Positions 22,495 through 34,500 of a DNA stretch of 64,000 bases are shown here, piece by piece (position 1 is the stretch's first letter; each line of letters starts with the position of its first letter). The notes below the pieces were generated by a model. It saw nothing but the letters and a program-made list of their open reading frames with translations. It had not been told where the DNA came from and did not search any database. The stretch is from contig CM036775.1 of assembly GCA_020796225.1 (NCBI GenBank), positions 6,260,393-6,324,392 on the forward strand. The letters run 5' to 3'. The position numbers and the translations under genes are program-made. The stretch is from Arion vulgaris. Lineage: Eukaryota > Mollusca > Gastropoda > Stylommatophora > Arionidae.

Positions 22495-25400
22495 TCTTTC
22501 TGCTGTTGCTGACAATATTGGATTTTAGTCTCTTCATTCTATACCTTTCTGCTGTTGTCGACATCTTGTTGATTTCAGTCTCCTTCATTGCTACATACTT
22601 TCTGCTGTTGTCGACATCTTGTTGATTTCAGTCTCCTTCATTGCTACATACTTTCTGCTGTTGTCGACATCTTGTTGATTTCAGTCTCCTTCATTGTTAC
22701 ATACTTTCTGTGTTGTGACATCTTGTTCATTTCAGTCTCCTTCATTTATACATACTTTCTGCTGTTGCCGACATCTTGTTGATTTCAGTCTCCTTCATTG
22801 CTACATACTTTCTGCTGTTGCCGACATCTTGCTGATTTCAGTCTCCTTCATTGTTACATACTTTCTGCTGTTGTCGACATCTTGTTCATTTCAGTCTCCT
22901 TCATTGTTACATACTTTCTGCTGTTGTCGACATCTTGTTCATTTCAGTCTCCTTCATTGCTACATACTTTCTGCTGTTGTCGACATCTTGTTCATTTCAG
23001 TCTCCTTCATTGCTACATACTTTCTGCTGTTGTCGACATCTTGTAGATTTCAGTCTCCTTCATTGCTACATACTTTCTGCTGTTGTCGACATCTTGTTGA
23101 TTTCAGTCTCCTTCATTGCTACATACTTTCTGCTGTTGGCGACATCTTGTTGATTTCAGTCTCCTTCATTGCTACATACTTTCTGCTGTTGCCGACATCT
23201 TGTAGATTTCAGTCTCCTTCATTGCTACATACTTTCTGCTGTTGCCGACATCTTGTTGATTTCAGTCTCCTTCATTGCTACATACTTTATGCTGTTGCCG
23301 ACATCTTGTTGATTTCAGTCTCCTTCATTGCTACATACTTTATGCTGTTGCCGACATCTTGTTCATTTCAGTCTCCTTCATTGCTACATACTTTCTGCTG
23401 TTGCCGACATCTTGTTGATTTCAGTCTCCTTTATTGCTACATACTTTCTGCTGTTGCCGACATCTTGTTGATTTCAGTCTCCTTCACTGCTACATACTTT
23501 CTGCTGTTGTCGACATCTTGTAGATTTCAGTCTCCTTCATTGCTACATACTTTCTGCTGTTGCCGACATCTTGTTGATTTCAGTCTCCTTCAATGCTACA
23601 TACTTTCTGCTGTTGTCGACATCTTGTTGATTTCAGTCTCCTTCACTGCTACATACTTTCTGCTGTTGTCGACATCTTGTTGATTTCAGTCTCCTTCAAT
23701 GCTACATACTTTCTGCTGTTGCCGACATCTTGTTGATTTCAGTCTCCTTCACTGCTACATACTTTCTGCTGTTGTCGACATCTTGTAGATTTCAGTCTCC
23801 TTCACTGCTACATACTTTCTGCTGTTGCCGACATCTTGTTGATTTCAGTCTCCTTCATTGCTACATACTTTCTGCTGTTGTCGACATCTTGTTGATTTCA
23901 GTCTCCTTCATTGCTACATACTTTCTGCTGTTGTCGACATCTTGTTGATTTCAGTCTCCTTCACTGTTACATACTTTCTGCTGTTGTCGACATCTTGTTG
24001 ATTTCAGTCTCCTTCACTGCTACATACTTTCTGCTGTTGTCGACATCTTGTTGATTTCAGTCTCCTTCATTGCTACATACTTTCTGCTGTTGTCGACATC
24101 TTGTTGATTTCAGTCTCCTTCATTGCTACATACTTTCTGCTGTTGTCGACATCTTGTAGATTTCAGTCTCCTTCATTGCTACATACTTTCTGCTGTTGTC
24201 GACATCTTGTTGATTTCAGTCTCCTTCATTGCTACATACTTTCTGCTGTTGTCGACATCTTGTTGATTTCAGTCTCCTTCATTGCTACATACTTTCTGCT
24301 GTTGCCGACATCTTGTTGATTTCAGTCTCCTTCACTGTTACATACTTTCTGCTGTTGCCGACATCTTGTTGATTTCAGTCTCCTTCATTGCTACATACTT
24401 TCTGCTGTTGTCGACATCTTGTTGATTTCAGTCTCCTTCATTGCTACATACTTTCTGCTGTTGGCGACATCTTGTTGATTTCAGTCTCCTTCATTGCTAC
24501 ATACTTTCTGCTGTTGTCGACATCTTGTTGATTTCAGTCTCCTTCACTGTTACATACTTTCTGCTGTTGTCGACATCTTGTTGATTTCAGTCTCCTTCAC
24601 TGCTACATACTTTCTGCTGTTGCCGACATCTTGTTGATTTCAGTCTCCTTCATTGCTACATACTTTCTGCTGTTGTCGACATCTTGTTGATTTCAGTCTC
24701 CTTCAATGCTACATACTTTCTGCTGTTGTCGACATCTTGTTGATTTCAGTCTCCTTCACTGCTACATACTTTCTGCTGTTGTCGACATCTTGTTGATTTC
24801 AGTCTCCTTCATTGCTACATACTTTCTGCTGTTGTCGACATCTTGTTCATTTCAGTCTCCTTCATTGCTACATACTTTCTGCTGTTGTCGACATCTTGTT
24901 GATTTCAGTCTCCTTCACTGCTACATACTTTCTGCTGTTGCCGACATCTTGTTGATTTCAGTCTCCTTCATTGCTACATACTTTCTGCTGTTGTCGACAT
25001 CTTGTTGATTTCAGTCTCCTTCACTGTTACATACTTTCTGCTGTTGTCGACATCTTGTTGATTTCAGTCTCCTTCACTGTTACATACTTTCTGCTGTTGT
25101 CGACATCTTGTTGATTTCAGTCTCCTTCATTGCTACATACTTTCTGCTGTTGCCGACATCTTGTTGATTTCAGTCTCCTTCACTGCTACATACTTTCTGC
25201 TGTTGCCGACATCTTGTTGATTTCAGTCTCCTTCACTGTTACATACTTTCTGCTGTTGTCGACATCTTGTTGATTTCAGTCTCCTTCATTGCTACATACT
25301 TTCTGCTGTTGCCGACATCTTGTTGATTTCAGTCTCCTTCACTGTTACATACTTTCTGCTGTTGTCGACATCTTGTTGATTTCAGTCTCCTTCATTGCTA

Positions 25401-28115
25401 CATACTTTCTGCTGTTGCCGACATCTTGTTGATTTCAGTCTCCTTCACTGCTACATACTTTCTGCTGTTGTCGACATCTTGTAGATTTCAGTCTCCTTCA
25501 CTGTTACATACTTTCTGCTGTTGGCGACATCTTGTTGATTTCAGTCTCCTTCATTGCTACATACTTTCTGCTGTTGCCGACATCTTGTTGATTTCAGTCT
25601 CCTTCAATGCTACATACTTTCTGCTGTTGTCGACATCTTGTTGATTTCAGTCTCCTTCACTGCTACATACTTTCTGCTGTTGCCGACATCTTGTTGATTT
25701 CAGTCTCCTTCACTGTTACATACTTTCTGCTGTTGTCGACATCTTGTAGATTTCAGTCTCCTTCATCTTACATACTTTCTGCTGTTGCCGACATCTTGTT
25801 GATTTCAGTCTCCTTCATTGCTACATACTTTCTGCTGTTGTCGACATCTTGTTGATTTCAGTCTCCTTCACTGCTACATACTTTCTGCTGTTGCCGACAT
25901 CTTGTGATTTCAGTCTCCTTCATTGCTGCCATCTTTCTGTCTTTGCTGACATCTTGTTGATTTCAGTCTCCTTCATTGCTACATACTTTCTGCTGTTGCC
26001 GACATCTTGTTGATTTCAGTCTCCTTCACTGCTACATACTTTCTGCTGTTGTCGACATCTTGTTGATTTCAGTCTCCTTCACTGCTACATACTTTCTGCT
26101 GTTGCCGACATCTTGTTGATTTCAGTCTCCTTCACTGTTACATACTTTCTGCTGTTGCCGACATCTTGTTGATTTCAGTCTCCTTCATTGCTACATACTT
26201 TCTGCTGTTGCCGACATCTTGTTGATTTCAGTCTCCTTCATTGCTACATACTTTCTGCTGTTGTCGACATCTTGTTGATTTCAGTCTCCTTCATTGCTAC
26301 ATACTTTCTGCTGTTGTCGACATCTTGTTGATTTCAGTCTCCTTCACTGCTACATACTTTCTGCTGTTGCCGACATCTTGTTGATTTCAGTCTCCTTCAC
26401 TGTTACATACTTTCTGCTGTTGCCGACATCTTGTAGATTTCAGTCTCCTTCATTGCTACATACTTTCTGCTGTTGTCGACATCTTGTTGATTTCAGTCTC
26501 CTTCATTGCTACATACTTTCTGCTGTTGTCGACATCTTGTTGATTTCAGTCTCCTTCACTGTTACATACTTTCTGCTGTTGTCGACATCTTGTAGATTTC
26601 AGTCTCCTTCATTGCTACATACTTTCTGCTGTTGCCGACATCTTGTTGATTTCAGTCTCCTTCAATGCTACATACTTTCTGCTGTTGTCGACATCTTGTT
26701 GATTTCAGTCTCCTTCAATGCTACATACTTTCTGCTGTTGCCGACATCTTGTTGATTTCAGTCTCCTTCACTGTTACATACTTTCTGCTGTTGCCGACAT
26801 CTTGTTGATTTCAGTCTCCTTCATTGCTACATACTTTCTGCTGTTGCCGACATCTTGTTGATTTCAGTCTCCTTCATTGCTACATACTTTCTGCTGTTGT
26901 CGACATCTTGTTGATTTCAGTCTCCTTCATTGCTACATACTTTCTGCTGTTGCCGACATCTTGTTGATTTCAGTCTCCTTCACTGCTACATACTTTCTGC
27001 TGTTGTCGACATCTTGTTGATTTCAGTCTCCTTCACTGTTACATACTTTCTGCTGTTGCCGACATCTTGTAGATTTCAGTCTCCTTCATTGCTACATACT
27101 TTCTGCTGTTGTCGACATCTTGTTGATTTCAGTCTCCTTCATTGCTACATACTTTCTGCTGTTGTCGACATCTTGTTGATTTCAGTCTCCTTCATTGCTA
27201 CATACTTTATGCTGTTGCCGACATCTTGTTGATTTCAGTCTCCTTCACTGCTACATACTTTCTGCTGTTGTCGACATCTTGTTGATTTCAGTCTCCTTCA
27301 CTGCTACATACTTTCTGCTGTTGTCGACATCTTGTTGATTTCAGTCTCCTTCATTGCTACATACTTTCTGCTGTTGTCGACATCTTGTTGATTTCAGTCT
27401 CCTTCACTGCTACATACTTTCTGCTGTTGCCGACATCTTGTTGATTTCAGTCTCCTTCACTGTTACATACTTTCTGCTGTTGCCGACATCTTGTTGATTT
27501 CAGTCTCCTTCATTGCTACATACTTTCTGCTGTTGTCGACATCTTGTTGATTTCAGTCTCCTTCATTGCTACATACTTTCTGCTGTTGCCGACATCTTGT
27601 TGATTTCAGTCTCCTTCATTGCTACATACTTTCTGCTGTTGTCGACATCTTGTTGATTTCAGTCTCCTTCATTGCTACATACTTTCTGCTGTTGCCGACA
27701 TCTTGTTGATTTCAGTCTCCTTCATTGCTACATACTTTCTGCTGTTGTCGACATCTTGTTGATTTCAGTCTCCTTCATTGCTACATACTTTCTGCAGTTG
27801 CCGACATCTTGTTGATTTCAGTCTCCTTCACTGTTACATACTTTCTGCTGTTGTCGACATCTTGTTCATTTCAGTTTCCTTCACTGCTACATACTTTCTG
27901 CTGTTGCCGACATCTTGTTGATTTCAGTCTCCTTCATTGCTACATACTTTCTGCTGTTGTCGACATCTTGTTGATTTCAGTCTCCTTCACTGCTACATAC
28001 TTTCTGCTGTTGCCGACATCTTGTTGATTTCAGTCTCCTTCACTGCTACATACTTTCTGCTGTTGTCGACATCTTGTTCATTTCAGTCTCCTTCATTGCT
28101 ACATACTTTCTGTGT
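22495..28115. repeat. 53-bp minisatellite, about 106 units
   Basis: The unit is 53 bp (TTTCTGCTGTTGTCGACATC, TTGTTGATTTCAGTCTCC, TTCATTGCTACATAC). Sites alternate between two or three states: TGTCG/TGCCG, TTGATT/TAGATT/TTCATT, CATTGCT/CACTGCT/CACTGTT/CAATGCT. One or two damaged units occur (25760, 25900-25960). Each unit contains a pyrimidine-rich TTGTTGATTTCAG, which resembles a 3' splice site on the strand of the host gene. The array fills over half of the peptide-gene intron. Open frames of 60-330 codons inside it are repeat artefacts. Confidence 0.96.
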
Positions 28116-28633
28116 AGACGGATCTAAAATAGCTACTTTTGTTTCTATGTCACAAACGTGAATGTATGCTCTATGTAGTGACAGTAGAAATTATAACGTG
28201 TTACACGTCTTTAACCCATAGAGGAGGAATTATAACTGTACGAGTTAATGCTCTTTAGCAGTGAATGGAAAACGTCTATATTCGTCCTTTCAGCTAAATA
28301 GTTAAGTCTAGACTTCTCTAACAAGATACGCTCTCTGATGACAAGATTAAAGAAATATAACGTAATGTTACAGAAATTTAATGTGTTATCAAATTGTGAA
28401 GAACGATCTAGAAAACTCTCAAATTAAATGAAGAATTAGATGTGAGAATGTTGTAGAGGAAGATTGTGAGAACTATCTTGACTGAAATAAAATGATGATG
28501 ATGAAGCAGAATTTCTGAAATAGAAATATAGAGAAAATGTCAGATAATTTGTTTAGAGAATTTAAAAGTTTCATTTCTATAACTAACACATGATGATGAT
28601 AAATGTTGCGTTTTATTTGTTGTATCCTGATAG
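28116..28633 (+). other. Non-repetitive end of the peptide-gene intron, with acceptor
   Basis: About 500 bp of AT-rich unique DNA. It ends with a T-rich stretch and TATCCTGATAG, the acceptor AG at 28632-28633. I see no middle exon with open phase and both splice sites. Confidence 0.5.
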
Positions 28634-28798
28634 TTTGACGTGTCACAAACAAGTCCCTTTCCCGATCGTACAGATTTCATTGAAGGTGGTGCATATCAAG
28701 TTACTGGTCCTGTCACAGATGATAGTGGTCCGCTACCTGGTGACCTTGTGTTCATTATTATGCGAAATCACATTATCTATCTATACCGTAAACGTTAA
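28634..28798 (+). CDS. Secreted-peptide gene, exon 2 (mature peptide and stop)
   Basis: Starting right after the acceptor (28633), phase 0, 54 codons stay open to TAA at 28796-28798; the codon just before is an in-frame TAG, so the reading needs the splice. The exon starts FDVSQTSPFPDRTDF, has GGAYQVTGPVTDDSG in the middle, and ends HIIYLYRKR. Joined to exon 1 the precursor is 69 residues. The hydrophobic core continues to Phe16 and cleavage is likely within VSQTS, leaving about 48-50 residues. There is no cysteine, the first half is acidic and proline/glycine-rich, the last part is hydrophobic then basic (RKR). AATAAA follows 11 nt after the stop. I do not recognise the family; roles such as peptide hormone or defence peptide are open. 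Confidence 0.66.
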   Translation, partial: FDVSQTSPFPDRTDFIEGGAYQVTGPVTDDSGPLPGDLVFIIMRNHIIYLYRKR

Positions 28799-28809
28799 CA
28801 AGTTCTCAT

Positions 28810-28815
28810 AATAAA
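28810..28815 (+). terminator. Poly(A) signal AATAAA of the peptide gene (proximal)
   Basis: AATAAA starts 11 nt after the stop codon, immediately before the 26-bp array. Use of this signal would put cleavage inside the first array units. A second AATAAA is at 29849-29854, beyond the array. Confidence 0.5.
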
Positions 28816-28816
28816 A

Positions 28817-29826
28817 AGACAACATTGAAGAAAGAAATCAAATGACAACATTGAAGAAAGAAATCAAATGACAACATTGAAGAAAGAAATCAAATGGCAA
28901 CATTGAAGAAAGAAATAAAATAACAACATTGAAGAAAGAAATCAAATAACAACATTGAAGAAAGAAATCAAATGCCAACAGTGAAGAAAGAAATCAAATG
29001 ACAACATTGAAGAAAGAAATCAAATGACAACATTGAAGAAAGAAATAAAATAACAACATTGAAGAAAGAAATCAAATGACAACATTGAAGAAAGAAATCA
29101 AATTATAACATTGAAGAAAGAAATCAAATGACAACATTGAAGAAAGAAATCAAATGACAACATTGAAGAAAGAAATAAAATAACAACATTGAAGAAAGAA
29201 ATCAAATGACAACATTGAAGAAAGAAATCAAATGACAACATTGAAGAAAGAAATCAAATGACAACATTGAAGAAATAAATCAAATGACAACATTGAAGAA
29301 AGAAATCAAATGACAACATTGAAGAAAGAAATCAAATGACAACATTGAAGAAAGAAATCAAATGACAACATTGAAGAAAGAAATAAAATAACAACATTGA
29401 AAAAGAAATCAAATGACAACATTGAAGAAAGAAATCAAATGACAACATTGAAGAAAGAAATCAAATGACAACATTGAAGAAAGAAATCAAATGACAACAT
29501 TGAAGAAAGAAATCAAATGACAACATTGAAGAAAGAAATCAAATGACAACATTGAAGAAAGAAATCAAATGACAACATTGAAGAAAGAAATAAAATAACA
29601 ACATTGAAGAAAGAAATCAAATGACAACATTGAAGAAAGAAATCAAATGACAACATTGAAGAAAGAAATCAAATGATAACATTGAAGAAAGAAATCAAAT
29701 GATAACATTGAAGAAAGAAATCAAATGACAACATTGAAGAAAGAAATCAAATGACAATATTGAAGAAAGAAATCAAATGACAACATTGAAGAAAGAAATC
29801 AATGACAACATTGAAGAAAGAAATGA
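28817..29826. repeat. 26-bp minisatellite, about 38 units, in or after the peptide-gene 3' UTR
   Basis: The unit is CAACATTGAAGAAAGAAATC plus AAATGA (26 bp), with a variant reading AAATAA at intervals. It begins about 20 bp after the peptide-gene stop. If the distal poly(A) signal is used, the whole array is transcribed as a purine-rich 3' UTR. Homogeneity is high. Confidence 0.94.
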
Positions 29827-29848
29827 CCAATAACTTGTTAGACTGGAC

Positions 29849-29854
29849 AATAAA
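29849..29854 (+). terminator. Distal AATAAA after the 26-bp array
   Basis: A second canonical hexamer in unique sequence just past the array, a plausible distal poly(A) site for the peptide gene. Confidence 0.35.
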
Positions 29855-29859
29855 GTTGT

Positions 29860-30185
29860 CAATATAAATTAAATAATACCAGAAACTGATTTCACGTTTT
29901 TTCGTCAACATTAAAACTGTTTTTGTTTTGTATTTTATTGTCATTATTTTTCTTTTATTCATCATCATCCGTATCATCATCATTATCATCATCATTGTTA
30001 TCCGTACTGGTCAATGATTTCTCATATCTGAAGTTACAAATCGAAAAGAGCGGGCTGAGGCTGCTGCTGACAAAATTCATTAGAAAGATTTTTTAAATAA
30101 TCGCTTTATAAATATCATCACCATCTTCAAAATTACATTGAGCCTCACCGTGTACAGAGTCGTGACTATCGCTGAGATCTTACTG
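29860..30185. other. Unique AT-rich DNA with a short (ATC)n run
   Basis: Nothing coding is supported; an ATC/ATT microsatellite lies at about 29958-29998. Confidence 0.5.
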
Positions 30186-30685
30186 ATGTCAGCAGAAAGA
30201 GATCGGAGCACACATGGTTATTCACTGAAGTGTAAGAAAGAGATCGGAGCACACATGGTTATTCACTGAAGTGTAAGAAAGAGATCGGAGCACACATGGT
30301 TATTCACTGAAGTGTAAGAAGAGATCGGCACACATGGTTATTCACTGAAGTGTAAGAAAGAGATCGGAGCACACATGGTTATTCACTGAAGTGTAAGAAA
30401 GAGATCGGAGCACACATGGTTATTCACTGAAGTGTAAGAAAGAATCGGAGCACACATGGTTTATCACTGAAGTGTAAGAAAGAGATCGAGCACACATGGA
30501 TTCTCACTGAAGTGTAAGAAGAGATCAGGAGCACAGGGTTATCTCACTGAAGTGTAGAAAGAGATCAGGGCCACATGTGTTATTCATGAAGTAGTAGAAG
30601 AAGAAGAATCGGAGCACACAGTGGTTATCTCACTGAAGTGTAAGAAGAGGATCAGAGCACACATGGTTATTCACTGAAGTGTAAT
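30186..30685. repeat. 41-bp minisatellite, about 12 units, from an RNase H LINE 3' end
   Basis: The unit is 41 bp (AAGAAAGAGATCGGAGCACA, CATGGTTATTCACTGAAGTG, T). AGATCGGAGCAC followed by a short spacer and CACTGAAGTG or similar is the 3' end of the RNase H LINE (compare 35300-35350, 50540-50580, 58910-58960). From about 30430 the units gain and lose single bases (for example AGAATCGG, GATCAGGAGC). Confidence 0.88.
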
Positions 30686-30749
30686 ATGATGGTCTTATTA
30701 CTCAATCAATTAGTAATTTATTGAATAGTTAGTGTCTCGATCTCTTGTA

Positions 30750-32790
30750 TCAGTAGTCTCTCAGTGTCTCAGTATGTCTCTCAAGTGTCTCAGGTAGTGT
30801 CTCTCAGTGTCTCAGTATGTCTCTCAGTGTCTCAGTATGTCTCTCAGTGTCTCAGTATGTCTCTCAGGTTCTCAGTATGTCTCTCAGTGTCTCAGTATGT
30901 CTCTCAGTGTCTCAGTAAGTCTCTCAGTGTCTCAGTAGTCTCTCAGTGTCTCAGTATGTCTCTCAGTGTCTCAGTATGTCTCTCAGTGTCTCAGTTGTCT
31001 CTCATGTCTCAGTATGTCTCTCAGGGTCTCAGTATGTCTCTCAGTGTCTCAGTATGTCTCTCAGTGTCTCAGTATGTCTCTCAGTGTCTCAGTATGTCTC
31101 TCAGTGTCTCAGTATGTCTCTCAGTGTCTCAGTAAGTCTCTCAGTGTCTCAGTATGTCTCTCAGTGTCTCAGTATGTCTCTCAGTGTCTCAGTATGTCTC
31201 TCAGTGTCTCAGTATGTCTCTCAGCGTCTCAGTATGTCTCTCAGTGTCTCCGTATGTCTCTCAGTGTCTCAGTATGTCTCTCAGTGTCTCAGTATGTCTC
31301 TCAGTGTCTCAGTATGTCTCTCAGCATCTCAGTAAGTCTCTCAGTGTCTCAGTATGTCTCTCAGTGTCTCAGTATGTCTCTCAGCGTCTCAGTATGTCTC
31401 TCAGTGTCTCAGTATGTCTCTCAGTGTCTCAGTATGTCTCTCAGTGTCTCAGTATGTCTCTCAGTGTCTCAGTAAGTCTCTCAGTGTCTCAGTATGTCTC
31501 TCAGTGTCTCAGTATGTCTCTCAGTGTCTCAGTAAGTCTCTCAGTGTCTCATTAAGTCTCTCAGTGTCTCAGTAAGTCTCTCAGTGTCTCAGTATGTCTC
31601 TCAGTGTCTCAGTATGTCTCTCAGTGTCTCAGTATGTCTCTCAGTGTCTCAGTATGTCTCTCAGTGTCTCAGTATGTCTCTCAGCGTCTCAGTATGTCTC
31701 TCAGCGTCTCAGTATGTCTCTCAGTGTCTCAGTATGTCTCTCAGTGTCTCAGTATGTCTCTCAGTGTCTCAGTATGTCTCTCAGTGTCTCAGTATGTCTC
31801 TCATCATCTCAGTAAGTCTCTCAGTGTCTCAGTATGTCTCTCAGTGTCTCAGTATGTCTCTCAGCGTCTAAGTTTGTCTCTCAGTGTCTCAGTATGTCTC
31901 TCAGCATCTCAGTAAGTCTCTCAGTGTCTCAGTATGTCTCTCAGTGTCTCAGTATGTCTCTCAGCATCTCAGTTTGTCTCTCAGCGTCTCAGTATGTCTC
32001 TCAGAGACTCAGTATGTCTCTCAGCATCTCAGTAAGTCTCTCAGTGTCTCAGTATGTCTCTCAGTGTCTCAGTATGTCTCTCAGCATCTCAATTTGTCTC
32101 TCAGCGTCTCAGTATGTCTCTCAGAGACTCAGTATGTCTCTCAGTGTCTCAGTATGTCTCTCAGCATCTCAATTTGTCTCTCAGCGTCTCAGTATGTCTC
32201 TCAGCGTCTCAGTATGTCTCTCAGAGACTCAGTATGTCTCTCAGTGTCTCAGTATGTCTCTCAGCATCTCAATTTGTCTCTCAGCGTCTCAGTATGTCTC
32301 TCAGCGTCTCAGTATGTTTCTCAGCGTCTCAGTATGTCTCTCAGCATCTCAGTATTTCTCTCAGCGTCTCAGTATGTCTCTCATAGACTCAGTTTGTCTC
32401 ACAGCGTCTCAGTATGTCTCTCAGTGTCTCAGTATGTCTCTCAGCGTCTCAGTATGTCTCTCAGTGTCTCAGTATGTCTCTCAGTGTCTCAGTATGTCAC
32501 TCAGTGTCTCAGTATATCTCTCAGCGTCTCAGTATGTCTCTCAGTGTCTCAGTATGTCTCTCAGTGTCTCAGTATGTCTCTCAGCGTCTAAGTATGTCTC
32601 TCAGTGTCTCAGTATTTTTTCTCAGTGTCTCAGTATATCTCTCAGCGTCTCAGTATGTCTCTCAGTGTCTCAGTATGTCTCTCAGCATCTCAGTATGTCT
32701 CTCAGCGTCTCAGTATGTCTCTCAGTGTCTCAGTATGTCTCTCAGCGTCTCAGTATGTCTCTCAGCGTCTCAGTATGTCTCTCAGCGTAT
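30750..32790. repeat. 20-bp minisatellite, about 102 units
   Basis: The unit is TCTCAGTGTCTCAGTATGTC (20 bp), itself two related 10-mers. Variants are GTG/GCG/GCATC, TATG/TAAG, and AGAGAC. Because 20 is not a multiple of 3, all three plus frames stay open with a 20-residue period rich in Ser, Val, Gln and Leu; these frames are artefacts. Variant density rises from left to right (31900-32400). Confidence 0.95.
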
Positions 32791-32985
32791 GAAAACTAAC
32801 GACACTAGTTCTTTGTTGGTTCTCTGTTCTAGTATGAGTACCAGCAAAGTGTTCTTGTCTAGCTACACCAGATTTGACTTGGTATTCTTGCAGTCTGGTT
32901 AGAGTTGTAGATTCGTCCCTATTACTTGAATCATTTACACGTTCTTTCAACATTTCTATCATCGTTAAGTAACTGATCACTCCAG
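32762..32985 (-). mobile_element. RNase H-type LINE C-terminal tail
   Basis: The minus strand encodes LTRLQEYQVKSGVARQEHFA, then QRTSVVSFHTLRDILRR, the tail seen at 35105-35395 and 58545-58990. It ends at the 20-bp array, so its 3' untranslated end has been lost or replaced. Confidence 0.8.
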
Positions 32986-32989
32986 TTCT

Positions 32990-33285
32990 GTCTTGATTAA
33001 TTCAACATCTCGTAACACTAGCAAAGTGTTCATGTCTGGTAGTTCTGTGTTGATTAATTAAACATGTTGTAACACTAACAGAGTGTTCACTTCTGGCAGT
33101 TCTGTGTTGATTAATCCAACATCTTGTAACACTAACAAAGTGTTCACGTCTGGCAGTTCTGTGTTGATTAATCCAACATCTTGTAACACTAGCAAAGTGT
33201 TCATGTCTGGCAGTTCTGTGTTGATTAATTCAACATCTTGTAACACTAGCCAAGTGTTCATGTCTGACAGTTCCCGGTTTCAGTC
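32990..33285. repeat. 57-bp repeat, about 5 units
   Basis: The unit is 57 bp (AACATCTTGTAACACTAGCA, AAGTGTTCATGTCTGGCAGT, TCTGTGTTGATTAATTC). As 57 is 19 codons, frames stay open on both strands; there is no sign that they code. Confidence 0.9.
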
Positions 33286-33454
33286 ACATCTCTCACACTC
33301 TCGATAGGGTGAAGTCACGCAAAGTCATGCTAGAGATGAGAGTCATGATGGCGACTAATATCGAACAACTGCTGCTTGTCATCCAGTATCAGGCGCTGGT
33401 TCCTGTAACCATCGAATATGCAGTGACATTTTCTGTTATACTATTCAGTGTGGC
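33286..33454. other. Intergenic, nothing recognised
   Basis: No supported exon or repeat. Confidence 0.4.
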
Positions 33455-33600
33455 TCTCTATAGTCAATGATACCAAGGCATTTTTGTCATATGATCAAGC
33501 CATTTAATTTGTTCTTCTTTTTTGAAATGCATTACTGTTTTACCATCCAGTCTTATTCCCATTTCTTCATTTCTAATTCTCTTTGGACGTGTTCGGAGTG
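33455..33600 (-). mobile_element. LINE ORF2 C-terminal fragment
   Basis: The minus strand reads RIRNEEMGIRLDGKTVMHF, KKEEQIKWLDHMTK, matching RIRNGEIRRRLDVKPVIQF at 4760-4850. It is a short decayed member of the same family. Confidence 0.7.
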
Positions 33601-33689
33601 CTATGATGATAGTGCTCATATAACTGATAACTGATACAAAGACACAGGCAAATAAAAGATATTAAAAATGAAAAAGGAGAAACCATAAT

Positions 33690-34500
33690 AGAAAGTTAAG
33701 AAATTATCAACGCTTTCCATAAATATGACAAACAGCTTTACACCACAGAAGAAACAACTCTTCCATAAATATTACAAACAGCTTTACACCACAGAAGAAA
33801 CAACTCTTTCATAAATATTACAAACAGCTTTACACCACAGAAGAAACAACTCTGCAGCTGGATAAATTCATGACACATGTCAATAAACTGACGGACCAAA
33901 GCAAACACATCTTAGACCAACCACTAACACTGTCAAACCTATACACAGCAGCGTTAAATATATTACAAGAGAACAAGACACCATGACCAGACGGACTAAC
34001 CGCTGGCTTCTACCAGACATGTAGCCACATAATAGATCCTCTTCTTCTAAAAGTACTAAACGAAGCTCTTCAACGAAACCAATTACCACACATCATTAAT
34101 TATGCAAACATAACACTAATCACTAACGACAAAACAGACCGAACACAAACGACAAATTACAGCTTAAAATCCATACTAAAGCCCGATGATCAAATACTTA
34201 TTAAAGCCCCAACTCTAAAACTTGCACCCTTCATGAAAGACCTGGTCCACACAGACCAGCAATGCAGCATACAAGGCGGACACATCATCAACACACACAC
34301 GCCATAAGAGACATAATTCAATACACACACGATAAAAACATACAGACAACAATACTGTCCCTTGAGCAAGAGAAAGTCTTTGATAGAGTGTCTCACAAGT
34401 ACTTACACAAGACGATACAAGAAAGTCACATCGGTCTAGGCAACGCTAACTGGATAAAATTAATATATAAAAATCCAGAACGCAAACTTATTAATAAATG
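33690..34500 (+). mobile_element. L1/Tx1-like LINE reverse transcriptase, broken, with a 46-bp triplication
   Basis: The plus strand reads INKLTDQSKHILDQPL, LSNLYTAALNILQENKTP, stop, PDGLTAGFYQTCSHIIDPLL, LNEALQRNQLPHIINYANIT, LITNDKTDRTQTTNYSLKS and LAPFMKDLVHTDQQCSIQGG. After a frameshift it continues HAIRDIIQYTHDKNIQTTIL, EQEKVFDRVSHKYLHKTI. These are RT fingers and palm blocks 1-3 of the L1/Tx1 type. Near 33718-33855 a 46-bp piece is present three times. The element stops at the 78-bp array. Confidence 0.85.

Noticed and set aside
30764..32902. Ser/Val/Gln/Leu-rich frames of up to 321 codons
   Set aside because: Shadow of the 20-bp array; several frames overlap with the same period.
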